This document shows positions 1-5,330 of a DNA stretch of 11,102 nt, one piece after another. The stretch spans positions 1-11,102 of the forward strand of contig CAMLEO010000243.1 in NCBI GenBank assembly GCA_946478975.1. Reading direction: 5' to 3'. This DNA is from an uncultured Steroidobacter sp. Its GTDB lineage: Bacteria > Pseudomonadota > Gammaproteobacteria > Steroidobacterales > Steroidobacteraceae. Under the pieces are notes generated by a model. That model was not told the DNA's origin, made no database searches, and saw nothing but the letters and a program-made list of their open reading frames with translations. Position 1 is the first letter of the stretch; the number at the start of each line of letters is the position of its first letter. Made by a program: the position numbers and the translations under genes.

Positions 1-1307
1 CAGCGACAATCGTTGGCACGCTCGTAGAGATTGCGATCGAGCACATCGACTGCCAGCGTTGCCAGCAGTGGCGCATCGTCCAGGATCGACGATACGACGG
101 TCTCCTGCAGCTCGCTGATGGAACGCTCGAATGTTTCCTGCGTGCGCCGCCCGGCGTTGCCGATCTCACGCAGCAGCACTTTGGTGAAGTCGCTGCCTGA
201 GTCGGTGCTGCTCGCGAGCCGCACGTTGCCGTTCCAAACGGTGCGATTGAGCTCGCGTTGAATGGCATCGGCCTGGGTCGGGATCTTGCGCAGGGCCGGG
301 GAGAAGATGGTTTCACTCTCGCGCAGCGCTGCGAGCAGGTTGCTCGGAACTGTTTTAGTCACATCGGCGGCGTGGTCGAACGCGTGCTCGATCGGCAGCA
401 TGGCGTGCCCGTACCAGCCTGGGCCCATGTAGCCTTGATATCCCTGCGCGCGACGGGTCACGGCGAGATATTCGCGACCGGCAAAGCGAATGATGCGTCC
501 GCCTTCGTCGAGCGCGATTGGGAACGTCGCACCCATCGGCGTCTGCCAGGGATCGCTGCTCGCGATGACTGAGCCCTTCGCATCGAGGAAACAAAAGACC
601 GTCCAATCGTCCTCGGTACGCAGCTTTGAGAAGATGCCGGCGACCTCGTCGTCGAAGCGGAAGCACAGGCACAACACGCCTTCGGTCCGGCTGCCGTCTG
701 CAACGCGAAAGGAATAGATCAAGCTGCGCTCGGTGTCGGGCAGCAGATCCACGCGACCGAAAGTTTCGACATAGCCCTGGCGCGTCGTCAGCGTCTCGCG
801 CAGCAGCTCGTGCGAGGTGGCGGGCACCTGATGTTTCTCATCGAGCCGCACCAGCACTTCGCCTTCGGCGTTGAGCAGGATCACATCGTGATAGACCGAG
901 TACTTGCCGACGTATTCGCGAAAGCGGCGGCGCAAGCGTTCGTTCAGCGCGTCGAGCTTCGAGCCGTCGGCACGGCGCTGGCGCAAGTAATCGCGAATGT
1001 CGTCGTCGATCGCCAGGAAGCCGATGTCGGCGGTGCGCTCGAACAAGTTGCGAACGATGACATCGATGGCGATCTGGCCCTTGGCTTTCAGCGCCAGCAT
1101 GGCCTTCTTATAGGTTTCTTCGCTCAAGCTGCCGACGAGATCGTTGGCGAGCGTTTCGAATGCCTGGCGGGTGCCGCTGACGTCAGTGCCGTCGCCGCGC
1201 AAATGAGATAACAACGACAGCGTGTCCCACGAGCCCTGCAGGCCGGCCAGGCGCGCGCGATAGTCCTCCACCGAGGACATATGCCGTACCACCGCTGCTT
1301 TGACCAT
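1..1307 (-). CDS. Cytoplasmic Cache-domain chemotaxis-type sensor, C-terminus beyond window
   Basis: An open minus-strand frame of 435 codons starts at ATG 1307-1305 and leaves the window still open; I read it through and found no in-frame stop. Residues about 135-310 look like a Cache sensor fold, with alternating strands such as YHDVILLNAEGEVLVRL (139-155), TVFCFLDAKGSVIASSDPW (236-254) and GYMGPGWYGHAML (292-304). I see no transmembrane segment or signal peptide, so the sensor should be cytoplasmic. A short motif recurs: DVIVRNLFER (82-91) and DVLDRNLYER (421-430), the latter at the cut edge followed by ANDCR. Proteins of this style usually continue into a signalling or CheW-like C-terminus, but that part is not visible. 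A second possible start is M10. The Shine-Dalgarno is weak (AGAGACAG). A sigma-28-like element lies about 110 nt upstream and CheY/CheZ-like genes lie nearby on the same strand, which supports a chemotaxis role. Ligand unknown. Confidence 0.8.
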   Translation of the reverse strand, partial: MVKAAVVRHMSSVEDYRARLAGLQGSWDTLSLLSHLRGDGTDVSGTRQAFETLANDLVGSLSEETYKKAMLALKAKGQIAIDVIVRNLFERTADIGFLAIDDDIRDYLRQRRADGSKLDALNERLRRRFREYVGKYSVYHDVILLNAEGEVLVRLDEKHQVPATSHELLRETLTTRQGYVETFGRVDLLPDTERSLIYSFRVADGSRTEGVLCLCFRFDDEVAGIFSKLRTEDDWTVFCFLDAKGSVIASSDPWQTPMGATFPIALDEGGRIIRFAGREYLAVTRRAQGYQGYMGPGWYGHAMLPIEHAFDHAADVTKTVPSNLLAALRESETIFSPALRKIPTQADAIQRELNRTVWNGNVRLASSTDSGSDFTKVLLREIGNAGRRTQETFERSISELQETVVSSILDDAPLLATLAVDVLDRNLYERANDCR

Positions 1308-1351
1308 GAGCCGCTGTCTCTGCTATCGAGCCTTGTTTGACATTTGCACTC

Positions 1352-1414
1352 GGCACCTCCTGTGCCTCGCCCTTCGGGCAGCCTGAAAGGCTGCGCAAAA
1401 CGGCTCTCCTGCCG
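1352..1414 (-). repeat. Cluster of short hairpins in the leader of the Cache sensor gene
   Basis: Four small inverted repeats lie end to end: 1352-1366 (5-bp stem, 5-nt loop), 1369-1379 (4-bp stem, 3-nt loop), 1378-1394 (GCAGCC/GGCTGC, 5-nt loop) and 1401-1414 (4-bp stem, 6-nt loop). Read as minus-strand RNA, the outer two show AGGAG and AGGAGA in their loops, resembling the GGA-in-loop sites bound by CsrA/RsmA proteins. The cluster is 45-107 nt upstream of the Cache gene start and 3' of the phosphatase gene. It could equally be a REP-like intergenic repeat or the phosphatase terminator; no second copy is present in this window. Confidence 0.5.
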
Positions 1415-1418
1415 ATTT

Positions 1419-1445
1419 GTAACGGCTCGATTGCTGCGACCTTGA
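1419..1445 (-). promoter_or_regulatory. Candidate sigma-28 (FliA) promoter of the Cache sensor gene
   Basis: On the minus strand the sequence reads TCAAGGTC, 11 nt, GCCGTTAC. The FliA consensus is TAAAGTTT-N11-GCCGATAA, so the spacer is exact and the GCCG core and CAAG are kept. Transcription would begin near 1412, giving a leader of about 105 nt before the ATG at 1307. The element upstream of cheY (4110-4136) has the same -10 octamer and spacer. The assignment rests on sequence match alone. Confidence 0.45.
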
Positions 1446-1505
1446 AAGCCAAAGTGCGGGCTGGTTCGCGTTTCTTCGCATCCAAAATGGTGCGCAGGGG
1501 ACTCG

Positions 1506-2204
1506 TCAACGATAGGTGATCAAGTGCCTCGATTCGGGGCGGTCCAGGTGCGGAAGCGCGTTGAACATCGACAGCGAAACTTTGTCGCTGCTGTAGAACA
1601 GCCGCGTGATCGATGCGTTGTGAACCGCCCAGTTCAGTTCGATGCCCGTGTGATTCGACAGGCCCATCACGTGCGCCACGACGGTGCCGATGACGCCGCC
1701 CGACGTGCTGACCAGCAGTGTCTTGGAGCGTCCATGCGTGCGCATGATGTGTTCGAGCGCCTTGCTGATGCGGCCGTGAAAGCCGAGCCACGGCGTCATT
1801 GCTTCAGCTTCGATCTGCGCTTCTACCCAAGCACGCGCCGCGCGTTCCAGGAAGAATTGAAACTTCTTGCGATCGTGCCGGAGCTCCGGCCAGCCGGCCG
1901 CGGCCAGCTGCTCGGGCGTCAATGATTTCGCAAATGTTTCCAGAATGACGTCGCTGTCGTATTCATCGAATGCCGGCTCGATGCTGATCGGCGGCGCCGA
2001 TGCGCCCAGCTCGGCTGCGACGATCTCCGCCGTTTGTGTCTGTCTGCGCAGCGAGCCGGAGTAGATGTGATCGATGCGCTCGCCCAAGGCCGCGAAATAA
2101 CGCCCGAGCTCGCGCACCTGTTCTTCGCCGATGGCCGACAGCTGATCGTAATTGGCGGTGCCGAATGAAGCTTGCCCATGGCGAATCAGGTACAGCGTGC
2201 TCAT
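1506..2204 (-). CDS. Histidine phosphatase superfamily protein (phosphoglycerate-mutase-like fold)
   Basis: A 232-residue protein, normal length for a branch-2-like histidine phosphatase. The N-terminus MSTLYLIRHGQASFG carries the RHG motif (R8-H9-G10); H9 would be the phospho-accepting histidine. SLRRQTQTAE (51-60) supplies the usual phosphate-pocket arginine, and E81 in FDEYD is the probable acid residue. The second catalytic histidine, normally in a (V/S)SHGG motif, is replaced: the sequence is LLVSTSGGVIG (163-173) with Ser168 in the His position. I believe a TSGG variant subgroup exists, so this may be characteristic of the subgroup and not decay. I chose ATG 2204 because the protein begins directly with the first beta strand; the frame extends 25 codons further upstream into the neighbouring gene's leader, which looks non-coding. 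It is transcribed divergently from 2263. Substrate unknown; soluble and cytoplasmic. Confidence 0.88.
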   Translation of the reverse strand: MSTLYLIRHGQASFGTANYDQLSAIGEEQVRELGRYFAALGERIDHIYSGSLRRQTQTAEIVAAELGASAPPISIEPAFDEYDSDVILETFAKSLTPEQLAAAGWPELRHDRKKFQFFLERAARAWVEAQIEAEAMTPWLGFHGRISKALEHIMRTHGRSKTLLVSTSGGVIGTVVAHVMGLSNHTGIELNWAVHNASITRLFYSSDKVSLSMFNALPHLDRPESRHLITYR

Positions 2205-2226
2205 GGCGGCAGTGTAACCGCTCTCG

Positions 2227-2254
2227 TATAGTCGCGGCTTCCACCCAGCAGGAG
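2227..2254 (+). promoter_or_regulatory. Candidate -10 box and ribosome binding site of the 2263 gene
   Basis: The 58-nt gap between two divergent genes contains TATAGT (2227-2232), a plausible -10 with no clear -35, and a good Shine-Dalgarno AGGAG (2250-2254) 8 nt before ATG 2263. The Shine-Dalgarno fixes the start at 2263 and not at the second ATG, 2269. Confidence 0.35.
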
Positions 2255-2262
2255 CGCCTGGC

Positions 2263-2583
2263 ATGACCATGACCCGCATCGACGCCTACGAGGTGTTCTA
2301 CTCCTCGAACGCGTTTTTCCCGCGCATTGCCTTGAAGGGCGCGGGCAATTACATCGGCATGCTGGTGTTTCTGCCCAACGGGACGACGCTGCCGGCGGAC
2401 ACGGTGACCAAGGGCCAGGTCGTGCTGTACTACCACTTCGACCACTATCAGCACGCGCTCGACATGCTACGCAACGAGAAGCCGATTTATCTGTATTACA
2501 ACGGTTCCGGCAGCGGCTTCGAGAACGGCATCAAGACCATGGTCGAGAAGGTCGGCGAGGGTGAGATCGCGTCGAAGGACTGA
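2263..2583 (+). CDS. Small conserved-looking protein of unknown function
   Basis: A 106-residue soluble protein that I cannot assign to a named family. It is rich in aromatic residues, with Tyr/Phe-rich stretches such as EVFYSSNAFFP (10-20), VVLYYHFDHYQH (48-59) and PIYLYYNGSGSGFENGIKT (70-88). The alternating hydrophobic pattern fits a small mostly-beta domain with a glycine/serine turn. There is no signal peptide, membrane segment or cysteine motif. The start is well supported by AGGAG eight nucleotides upstream. Good codon use, a strong Shine-Dalgarno and a hairpin just after the stop argue for a real gene. It is divergent from the histidine phosphatase and convergent with the small membrane protein gene at 2657, so it is probably a single-gene transcript. 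Confidence 0.82.
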   Translation: MTMTRIDAYEVFYSSNAFFPRIALKGAGNYIGMLVFLPNGTTLPADTVTKGQVVLYYHFDHYQHALDMLRNEKPIYLYYNGSGSGFENGIKTMVEKVGEGEIASKD

Positions 2584-2601
2584 GGGATAAATCAACGCGT
2601 G

Positions 2602-2625
2602 GACCTCTCCCTGATTGGAGAGGTC
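2602..2625. terminator. Perfect 9-bp inverted repeat between convergent genes, probable bidirectional terminator
   Basis: GACCTCTCC (2602-2610), a 6-nt loop CTGATT, then GGAGAGGTC (2617-2625). It lies 19 nt after the stop of the plus-strand gene and 32 nt from the stop of the minus-strand gene, where a shared terminator is expected. Neither side has a clear U-tract, so termination efficiency is uncertain. Confidence 0.55.
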
Positions 2626-2656
2626 GATGTGAGATTGAGCTGCGCCCGCTGGACTT

Positions 2657-2869
2657 TCAGCGAGTGGACGCCGTGCGCTTCTCCGCAGGCGCGGCGTCGG
2701 CGGCGCCGAGATCGGTGATCTCGACCGCCCAGGAACGTTCGGAGATTTGTTTTATTTCAACGGTCGCGTCTTTCGGCGGATGGAACAACACCGTCGAGGC
2801 CCATACCGCCGCGCCCACCAGCGCGAACGCACCGGCCACACCGACCACATGCTGCGACTTGATGACCAT
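2657..2869 (-). CDS. Small single-pass membrane protein, unknown function
   Basis: A 70-residue protein beginning MVIKSQHVVGVAGAF. Residues about 8-29 form one hydrophobic segment (VVGVAGAFALVGAAVWASTVLF), followed by a short polar tail (EIKQISERSWAVEITDLG, then an Ala/Lys-rich end). With a Lys before the helix and no cleavage site that stands out, it is most likely an N-anchored inner-membrane protein with about 40 residues outside the membrane, probably periplasmic. The start is supported by GGGGAG (2877-2882 on the complement), 7 nt before the ATG. It sits downstream of the CheZ-like gene on the same strand, but a gap of about 180 nt with a hairpin separates them, so cotranscription is uncertain. 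I recognise no family. Confidence 0.68.
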   Translation of the reverse strand: MVIKSQHVVGVAGAFALVGAAVWASTVLFHPPKDATVEIKQISERSWAVEITDLGAADAAPAEKRTASTR

Positions 2870-2994
2870 GCTTCAGCTCCCCGGCTTGTAATCACCTGAG
2901 GCGAGTCGTCCTGACCTGCCCCTTACGCCCTCAAGCGGCGTTCACAATAGTCTCTTGACGTTTCTAGACCGTGCGTCAGATCACATAGACTCGG

Positions 2995-3025
2995 GTCTCG
3001 CAACGCAAAAACTGCGAAGCGAGAC
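2995..3025 (-). terminator. Stem-loop after the cheY/CheZ-like gene pair
   Basis: GTCTCGC (2995-3001) pairs with GCGAGAC (3019-3025). Inside, CGCA (3004-3007) pairs with TGCG (3013-3016), with a symmetric AA/AA internal loop and a 5-nt apical loop. It lies 27 nt past the CheZ-like stop codon. It is probably the 3' end of the cheY transcript, although no U-run follows. Confidence 0.45.
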
Positions 3026-3051
3026 GTGGTTCTCAGCCGAGGGATCGGGCG

Positions 3052-3633
3052 TTAGAACAGCTCGATCTCGCCCGCTTCGCCGATGCGCAGCGTCTGCGTG
3101 CTTTGATGGATGTGGTCGCGGGCTTCGTCGGCCGACGCGCCTTCCACCATCATGTTGAATATTTGTTTTTCTTCTTCAGTGCGGTACAGCCGCTTCAACG
3201 TCGTGTACAGGCGGCGCCACTGATCGCGCTGACCGGCCTGCGTGCGATCGCAGACGAACAGTGCGAGCGTGGACAGGCTGTAACGCACGTGGCCGAGCCG
3301 CTGCGTCAACTTGTCATAAAACTGGAAGGCCACGATCGCCGCGCTCATCTGGCGCTCGATCGATTCCATTTGTTTCTTCAAGTCCACGCCTTCGAACGCC
3401 TTGCGTTGCTCGGGCGTGAGCCTGGCAGCCATGGCGTTGAGCGACTGCGCGCTTTCGGCCAGGCCGGAGAAGGCCTTGATCAGCGAGTCGACCGCGAGAT
3501 CCGATTCGCACATGGCCGATTCCATCTGCGCTTCGCAGAGTTCGAGCATGTGGGCGATCTGCTGCTCGGGCGTCCAGTCCACGAGCGGCGCCGCATCGGC
3601 ATTCGCGGCGGCTTCGAGAGGATTCGGCGACAT
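3052..3633 (-). CDS. CheZ-like chemotaxis protein with DxxxQ motif, downstream of cheY
   Basis: A largely helical soluble protein of 193 residues from ATG 3633 (197 from GTG 3645). Key segment, numbered from the GTG start: FQFYDKLTQRLGHVR (107-121). D111 and Q115 reproduce the DxxxQ spacing of the CheZ active site (D143 and Q147 in E. coli, sequence DLTGQ), where Asp grips the phosphoregulator and Gln positions the attacking water. Long amphipathic helices flank it (about 26-75 and 85-135), as in the CheZ four-helix bundle. The C-terminus ends GEAGEIELF, a short acidic-hydrophobic tail that could dock CheY as the CheZ tail does. It is slightly shorter than E. coli CheZ (214 residues). I prefer ATG 3633 because GGTGA (3642-3646 on the complement) sits 8 nt upstream. 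It follows cheY by about 29 nt on the same strand, which strongly suggests an operon and a role in CheY-P dephosphorylation. The family assignment is by motif and context. Confidence 0.78.
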   Translation of the reverse strand: MSPNPLEAAANADAAPLVDWTPEQQIAHMLELCEAQMESAMCESDLAVDSLIKAFSGLAESAQSLNAMAARLTPEQRKAFEGVDLKKQMESIERQMSAAIVAFQFYDKLTQRLGHVRYSLSTLALFVCDRTQAGQRDQWRRLYTTLKRLYRTEEEKQIFNMMVEGASADEARDHIHQSTQTLRIGEAGEIELF

Positions 3634-3662
3634 GAGCGTGTTCACCAGGAGCGCGGTTGGGC

Positions 3663-4037
3663 TCAGAGCACCCGGGCGATGGTCGCCAGCAGCTGTTCTG
3701 GATTGAAAGGCTTGACGATCCAGCCGGTCGCGCCGGCCTGCTTGCCACGCATCTTGGTTTCCTGGCCGGCTTCCGTCGTCAGCACCAGCATGGGCGTGAA
3801 CTTGTAGCTGTCCAGAGCGCGCAGCTCTTTGACCAGCGTGATGCCGTCCATGCGGGGCATGTTGACGTCGGTCAGCACCAGGTCGACGCCGCGAGTCTTG
3901 GCGAAGTCGAGGGCTTCGACGCCATCGGCGGCCTGGACGACTTCGTAGCCAGCACCTTCCAGGGTGTAACGGACCATCTGACGCATGGACGCGGAATCGT
4001 CCACGGCGAGAATGACTTGACTTGAGGCTCCAGACAT
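3663..4037 (-). CDS. cheY: CheY-type single-domain response regulator
   Basis: A 124-residue stand-alone receiver domain. The acidic pocket D13-D14, phospho-acceptor D57 (LVLTDVNMP), switch residue T87 (VLTTEAG) and K109 (VKPF) align with E. coli CheY D12/D13/D57/T87/K109 almost residue for residue. Position 106 is Trp (TGWIVKPF) instead of the Tyr used as aromatic switch in E. coli CheY, a common variant outside the enterics. There is no output domain, so it should act by protein contact, most likely with the flagellar motor switch. The start ATG 4037 has GGAG (4047-4050 on the complement) 9 nt upstream. It is first in a probable two-gene unit with the CheZ-like gene, and a sigma-28-like element lies about 75-100 nt upstream. 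Other CheY-like single-domain regulators, for example for pili, are possible but less likely given the CheZ-like partner. Confidence 0.92.
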   Translation of the reverse strand: MSGASSQVILAVDDSASMRQMVRYTLEGAGYEVVQAADGVEALDFAKTRGVDLVLTDVNMPRMDGITLVKELRALDSYKFTPMLVLTTEAGQETKMRGKQAGATGWIVKPFNPEQLLATIARVL

Positions 4038-4109
4038 TACGAGTCGCTCCAGACTTCTAAGGAATCAGCGAGTCACGTCCATGTGGGCGGACTTGGGCGG
4101 TTTGCTGAT

Positions 4110-4136
4110 GTAACGGCGCTGTCCAACGCGAGTTGA
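4110..4136 (-). promoter_or_regulatory. Candidate sigma-28 (FliA) promoter of cheY
   Basis: On the minus strand: TCAACTCG, 11 nt, GCCGTTAC. The -10 octamer and spacer length are identical to the element before the Cache sensor gene (1419-1445); the -35 half is a weaker match to TAAAGTTT. It would start a leader of about 66 nt. Support comes mainly from this coincidence and from the chemotaxis function of both downstream genes. Confidence 0.4.
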
Positions 4137-4256
4137 GTAAGAGGAACCCGGAATCGATTGGAATGAGTGGCAGGTCGCAATCCACGGGCCGTGCAGCTGA
4201 ACGGCCGGGTTTTCTGAACGACTTTCTGCATCCACCGCAGCCCGCCGGGTAAGAAA

Positions 4257-4274
4257 CTGCCAACTGTTTGGCAG
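4257..4274. promoter_or_regulatory. 18-nt palindrome, possible operator
   Basis: CTGCCAA (4257-4263), CTGT, TTGGCAG (4268-4274): a perfect 7-bp dyad in the middle of the divergent region, 91 nt before the rightward start codon. The right half contains TTGGCA, which resembles a -35 box. It could bind a dimeric regulator or form a small hairpin. No second copy was noticed in the window. Confidence 0.35.
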
Positions 4275-4364
4275 AGCTGCAAAGTGTGAACCACTACAGT
4301 TCCGTCGTTCGCAGACCAGACATAAGGCTGCGTGTCGTCTCATCCCAATCGTCAAAGGATTTCG

Positions 4365-5237
4365 ATGGGTCTTTCGGAAACGATCCTGGCAGCCATGATC
4401 GGCGCCCTGGCCACTGTGGCCACCGCCGTTTTTCAGCTGTACACCAGCTTCAAACAGCAGTCGCGCAAGAGCGTGGACGTGCGCCCGAAAAAGGGCTCGG
4501 CGCTGCGTTCGGTGCTGGCCGTGCTCGCGTTGATGGTCGCATCGGCGGCGGGCGGTTTTCTCTATTCCGAGCTCATCAAACAACGTTCTGCCGAAGACAT
4601 GCGCGCTATGCGCAACGAGCTGCAGGAGATGCGTGCGCTGATTGCCAGCGGGCGAGATGCAGTGAAGGCACAAGCACAGGAAGTTGCCGCTGCGGCACCC
4701 GAACCCAAGCCAGCGATGACGAGGCCGGCGTCGATGGAACGTTTGTCTGAAAGCGTCGAGTCGGTTGTGTATGTGCCGGCGTGCCGGGCGAGCAATCCAA
4801 CCGAAGCGTGTCATGAACAGGAAGCACAGCGAATTGCTCTGTGCGGAACGATTCCCGCGTACGCACGCGTCGATCAAATTCAGTTGTTCGCGCAGCCGGA
4901 CGCCATGCAGCACCCTTGGGACCAGCATCAGGCGAGCCTGGAGCAGGATCTCGGCGGCGCGCGCTTCACGGGCAAATCGTTCGAGTATGCGCAGGGTGCC
5001 GATCTCAAAGCGGTGTGCGTGAATTTCATGCAGTGGAGCAGCGAGCATCCGCACATCGCGAGAATCGTCGTGCGATTCGGCGTTGGTGCGGCGCCGGGCG
5101 TGCCCGTGGATGAAACCGACGGCTCAACGCCGCCGCCGCAAGCGCAGCCGGCGCAGGTTCCTGCAGTGATCGCGGCGGATTCATTACATCCGCTGCCGGC
5201 AACAGCGGCGTTCACCGGACCTGCGACCGCTCAATAA
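4365..5237 (+). CDS. Membrane protein with two N-terminal TM helices and a coiled coil, unknown function
   Basis: A 290-residue protein of a family I do not recognise. Two hydrophobic helices come first (about 5-25 and 48-68), with a short basic loop between them (FKQQSRKSVDVRPKKG) predicted to be cytoplasmic. Helix two exits into a charged heptad-like stretch (about 72-100: RSAEDMRAMRNELQEMRALI) that looks coiled-coil. An Ala/Pro linker follows, then a soluble domain (about 130-245) with three clustered cysteines (PACRASNPTEACHEQEAQRIALCG), and finally a Pro/Ala-rich low-complexity tail. Positive-inside reasoning puts both ends outside the cytoplasm, but the short N-terminus makes this tentative. 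The start ATG 4365 is supported by AAAGGA 5 nt upstream; an earlier in-frame GTG (4332) lacks one. It is divergent from cheY and 93 nt upstream of the acyl-CoA ligase gene. Confidence 0.78.
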   Translation: MGLSETILAAMIGALATVATAVFQLYTSFKQQSRKSVDVRPKKGSALRSVLAVLALMVASAAGGFLYSELIKQRSAEDMRAMRNELQEMRALIASGRDAVKAQAQEVAAAAPEPKPAMTRPASMERLSESVESVVYVPACRASNPTEACHEQEAQRIALCGTIPAYARVDQIQLFAQPDAMQHPWDQHQASLEQDLGGARFTGKSFEYAQGADLKAVCVNFMQWSSEHPHIARIVVRFGVGAAPGVPVDETDGSTPPPQAQPAQVPAVIAADSLHPLPATAAFTGPATAQ

Positions 5238-5284
5238 CGCTGCGTCGGCGCCCCCCTCCCGAGCAGGGTGAGCGCTGCCGGGAA

Positions 5285-5311
5285 TTGTGGTATCACTTCG
5301 ACCATTACAAT
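5285..5311 (+). promoter_or_regulatory. Candidate promoter of the acyl-CoA ligase gene
   Basis: TACAAT (5306-5311) matches the sigma-70 -10 box in five of six positions. A TTGTGG -35-like hexamer (5285-5290) lies 15 nt upstream, a short spacer. The transcript would start near 5318 and have a very short leader containing GGGGGA (5321-5326) before ATG 5331. Confidence 0.35.
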
Positions 5312-5330
5312 CATTCGGTCGGGGGACGCC

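Larger units (their letters stand above)
4038..4364. other. Divergent intergenic region between cheY and the two-TM protein gene
   Basis: This 327-nt stretch carries no convincing gene; the open frames crossing it lack a Shine-Dalgarno and have non-protein-like composition. It holds the cheY ribosome binding site, a sigma-28-like element (4110-4136), a GGCCGT/ACGGCC inverted repeat (4187-4206) followed on the plus strand by GGGTTTT, an 18-nt palindrome (4257-4274), and the AAAGGA ribosome binding site (4354-4359) of the rightward gene. I could not identify a clear sigma-70 promoter for the rightward gene. Confidence 0.6.

Noticed and set aside
1337..1342. A perfect TTGACA on the plus strand in the intergenic region
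   Set aside because: No -10 hexamer at 16-18 nt and no plus-strand gene follows.
2955..2989. TTGACG and CATAGA on the plus strand as a possible promoter
   Set aside because: The spacer is 23 nt, too long, and the downstream plus-strand frames are shadows of the CheZ-like gene.
4065..5054. A 329-codon minus-strand open frame opposite the two-TM protein gene
   Set aside because: His/Arg-rich, no domain and no Shine-Dalgarno, and it runs across the cheY upstream region. The plus-strand frame has clear TM helices and a ribosome binding site.
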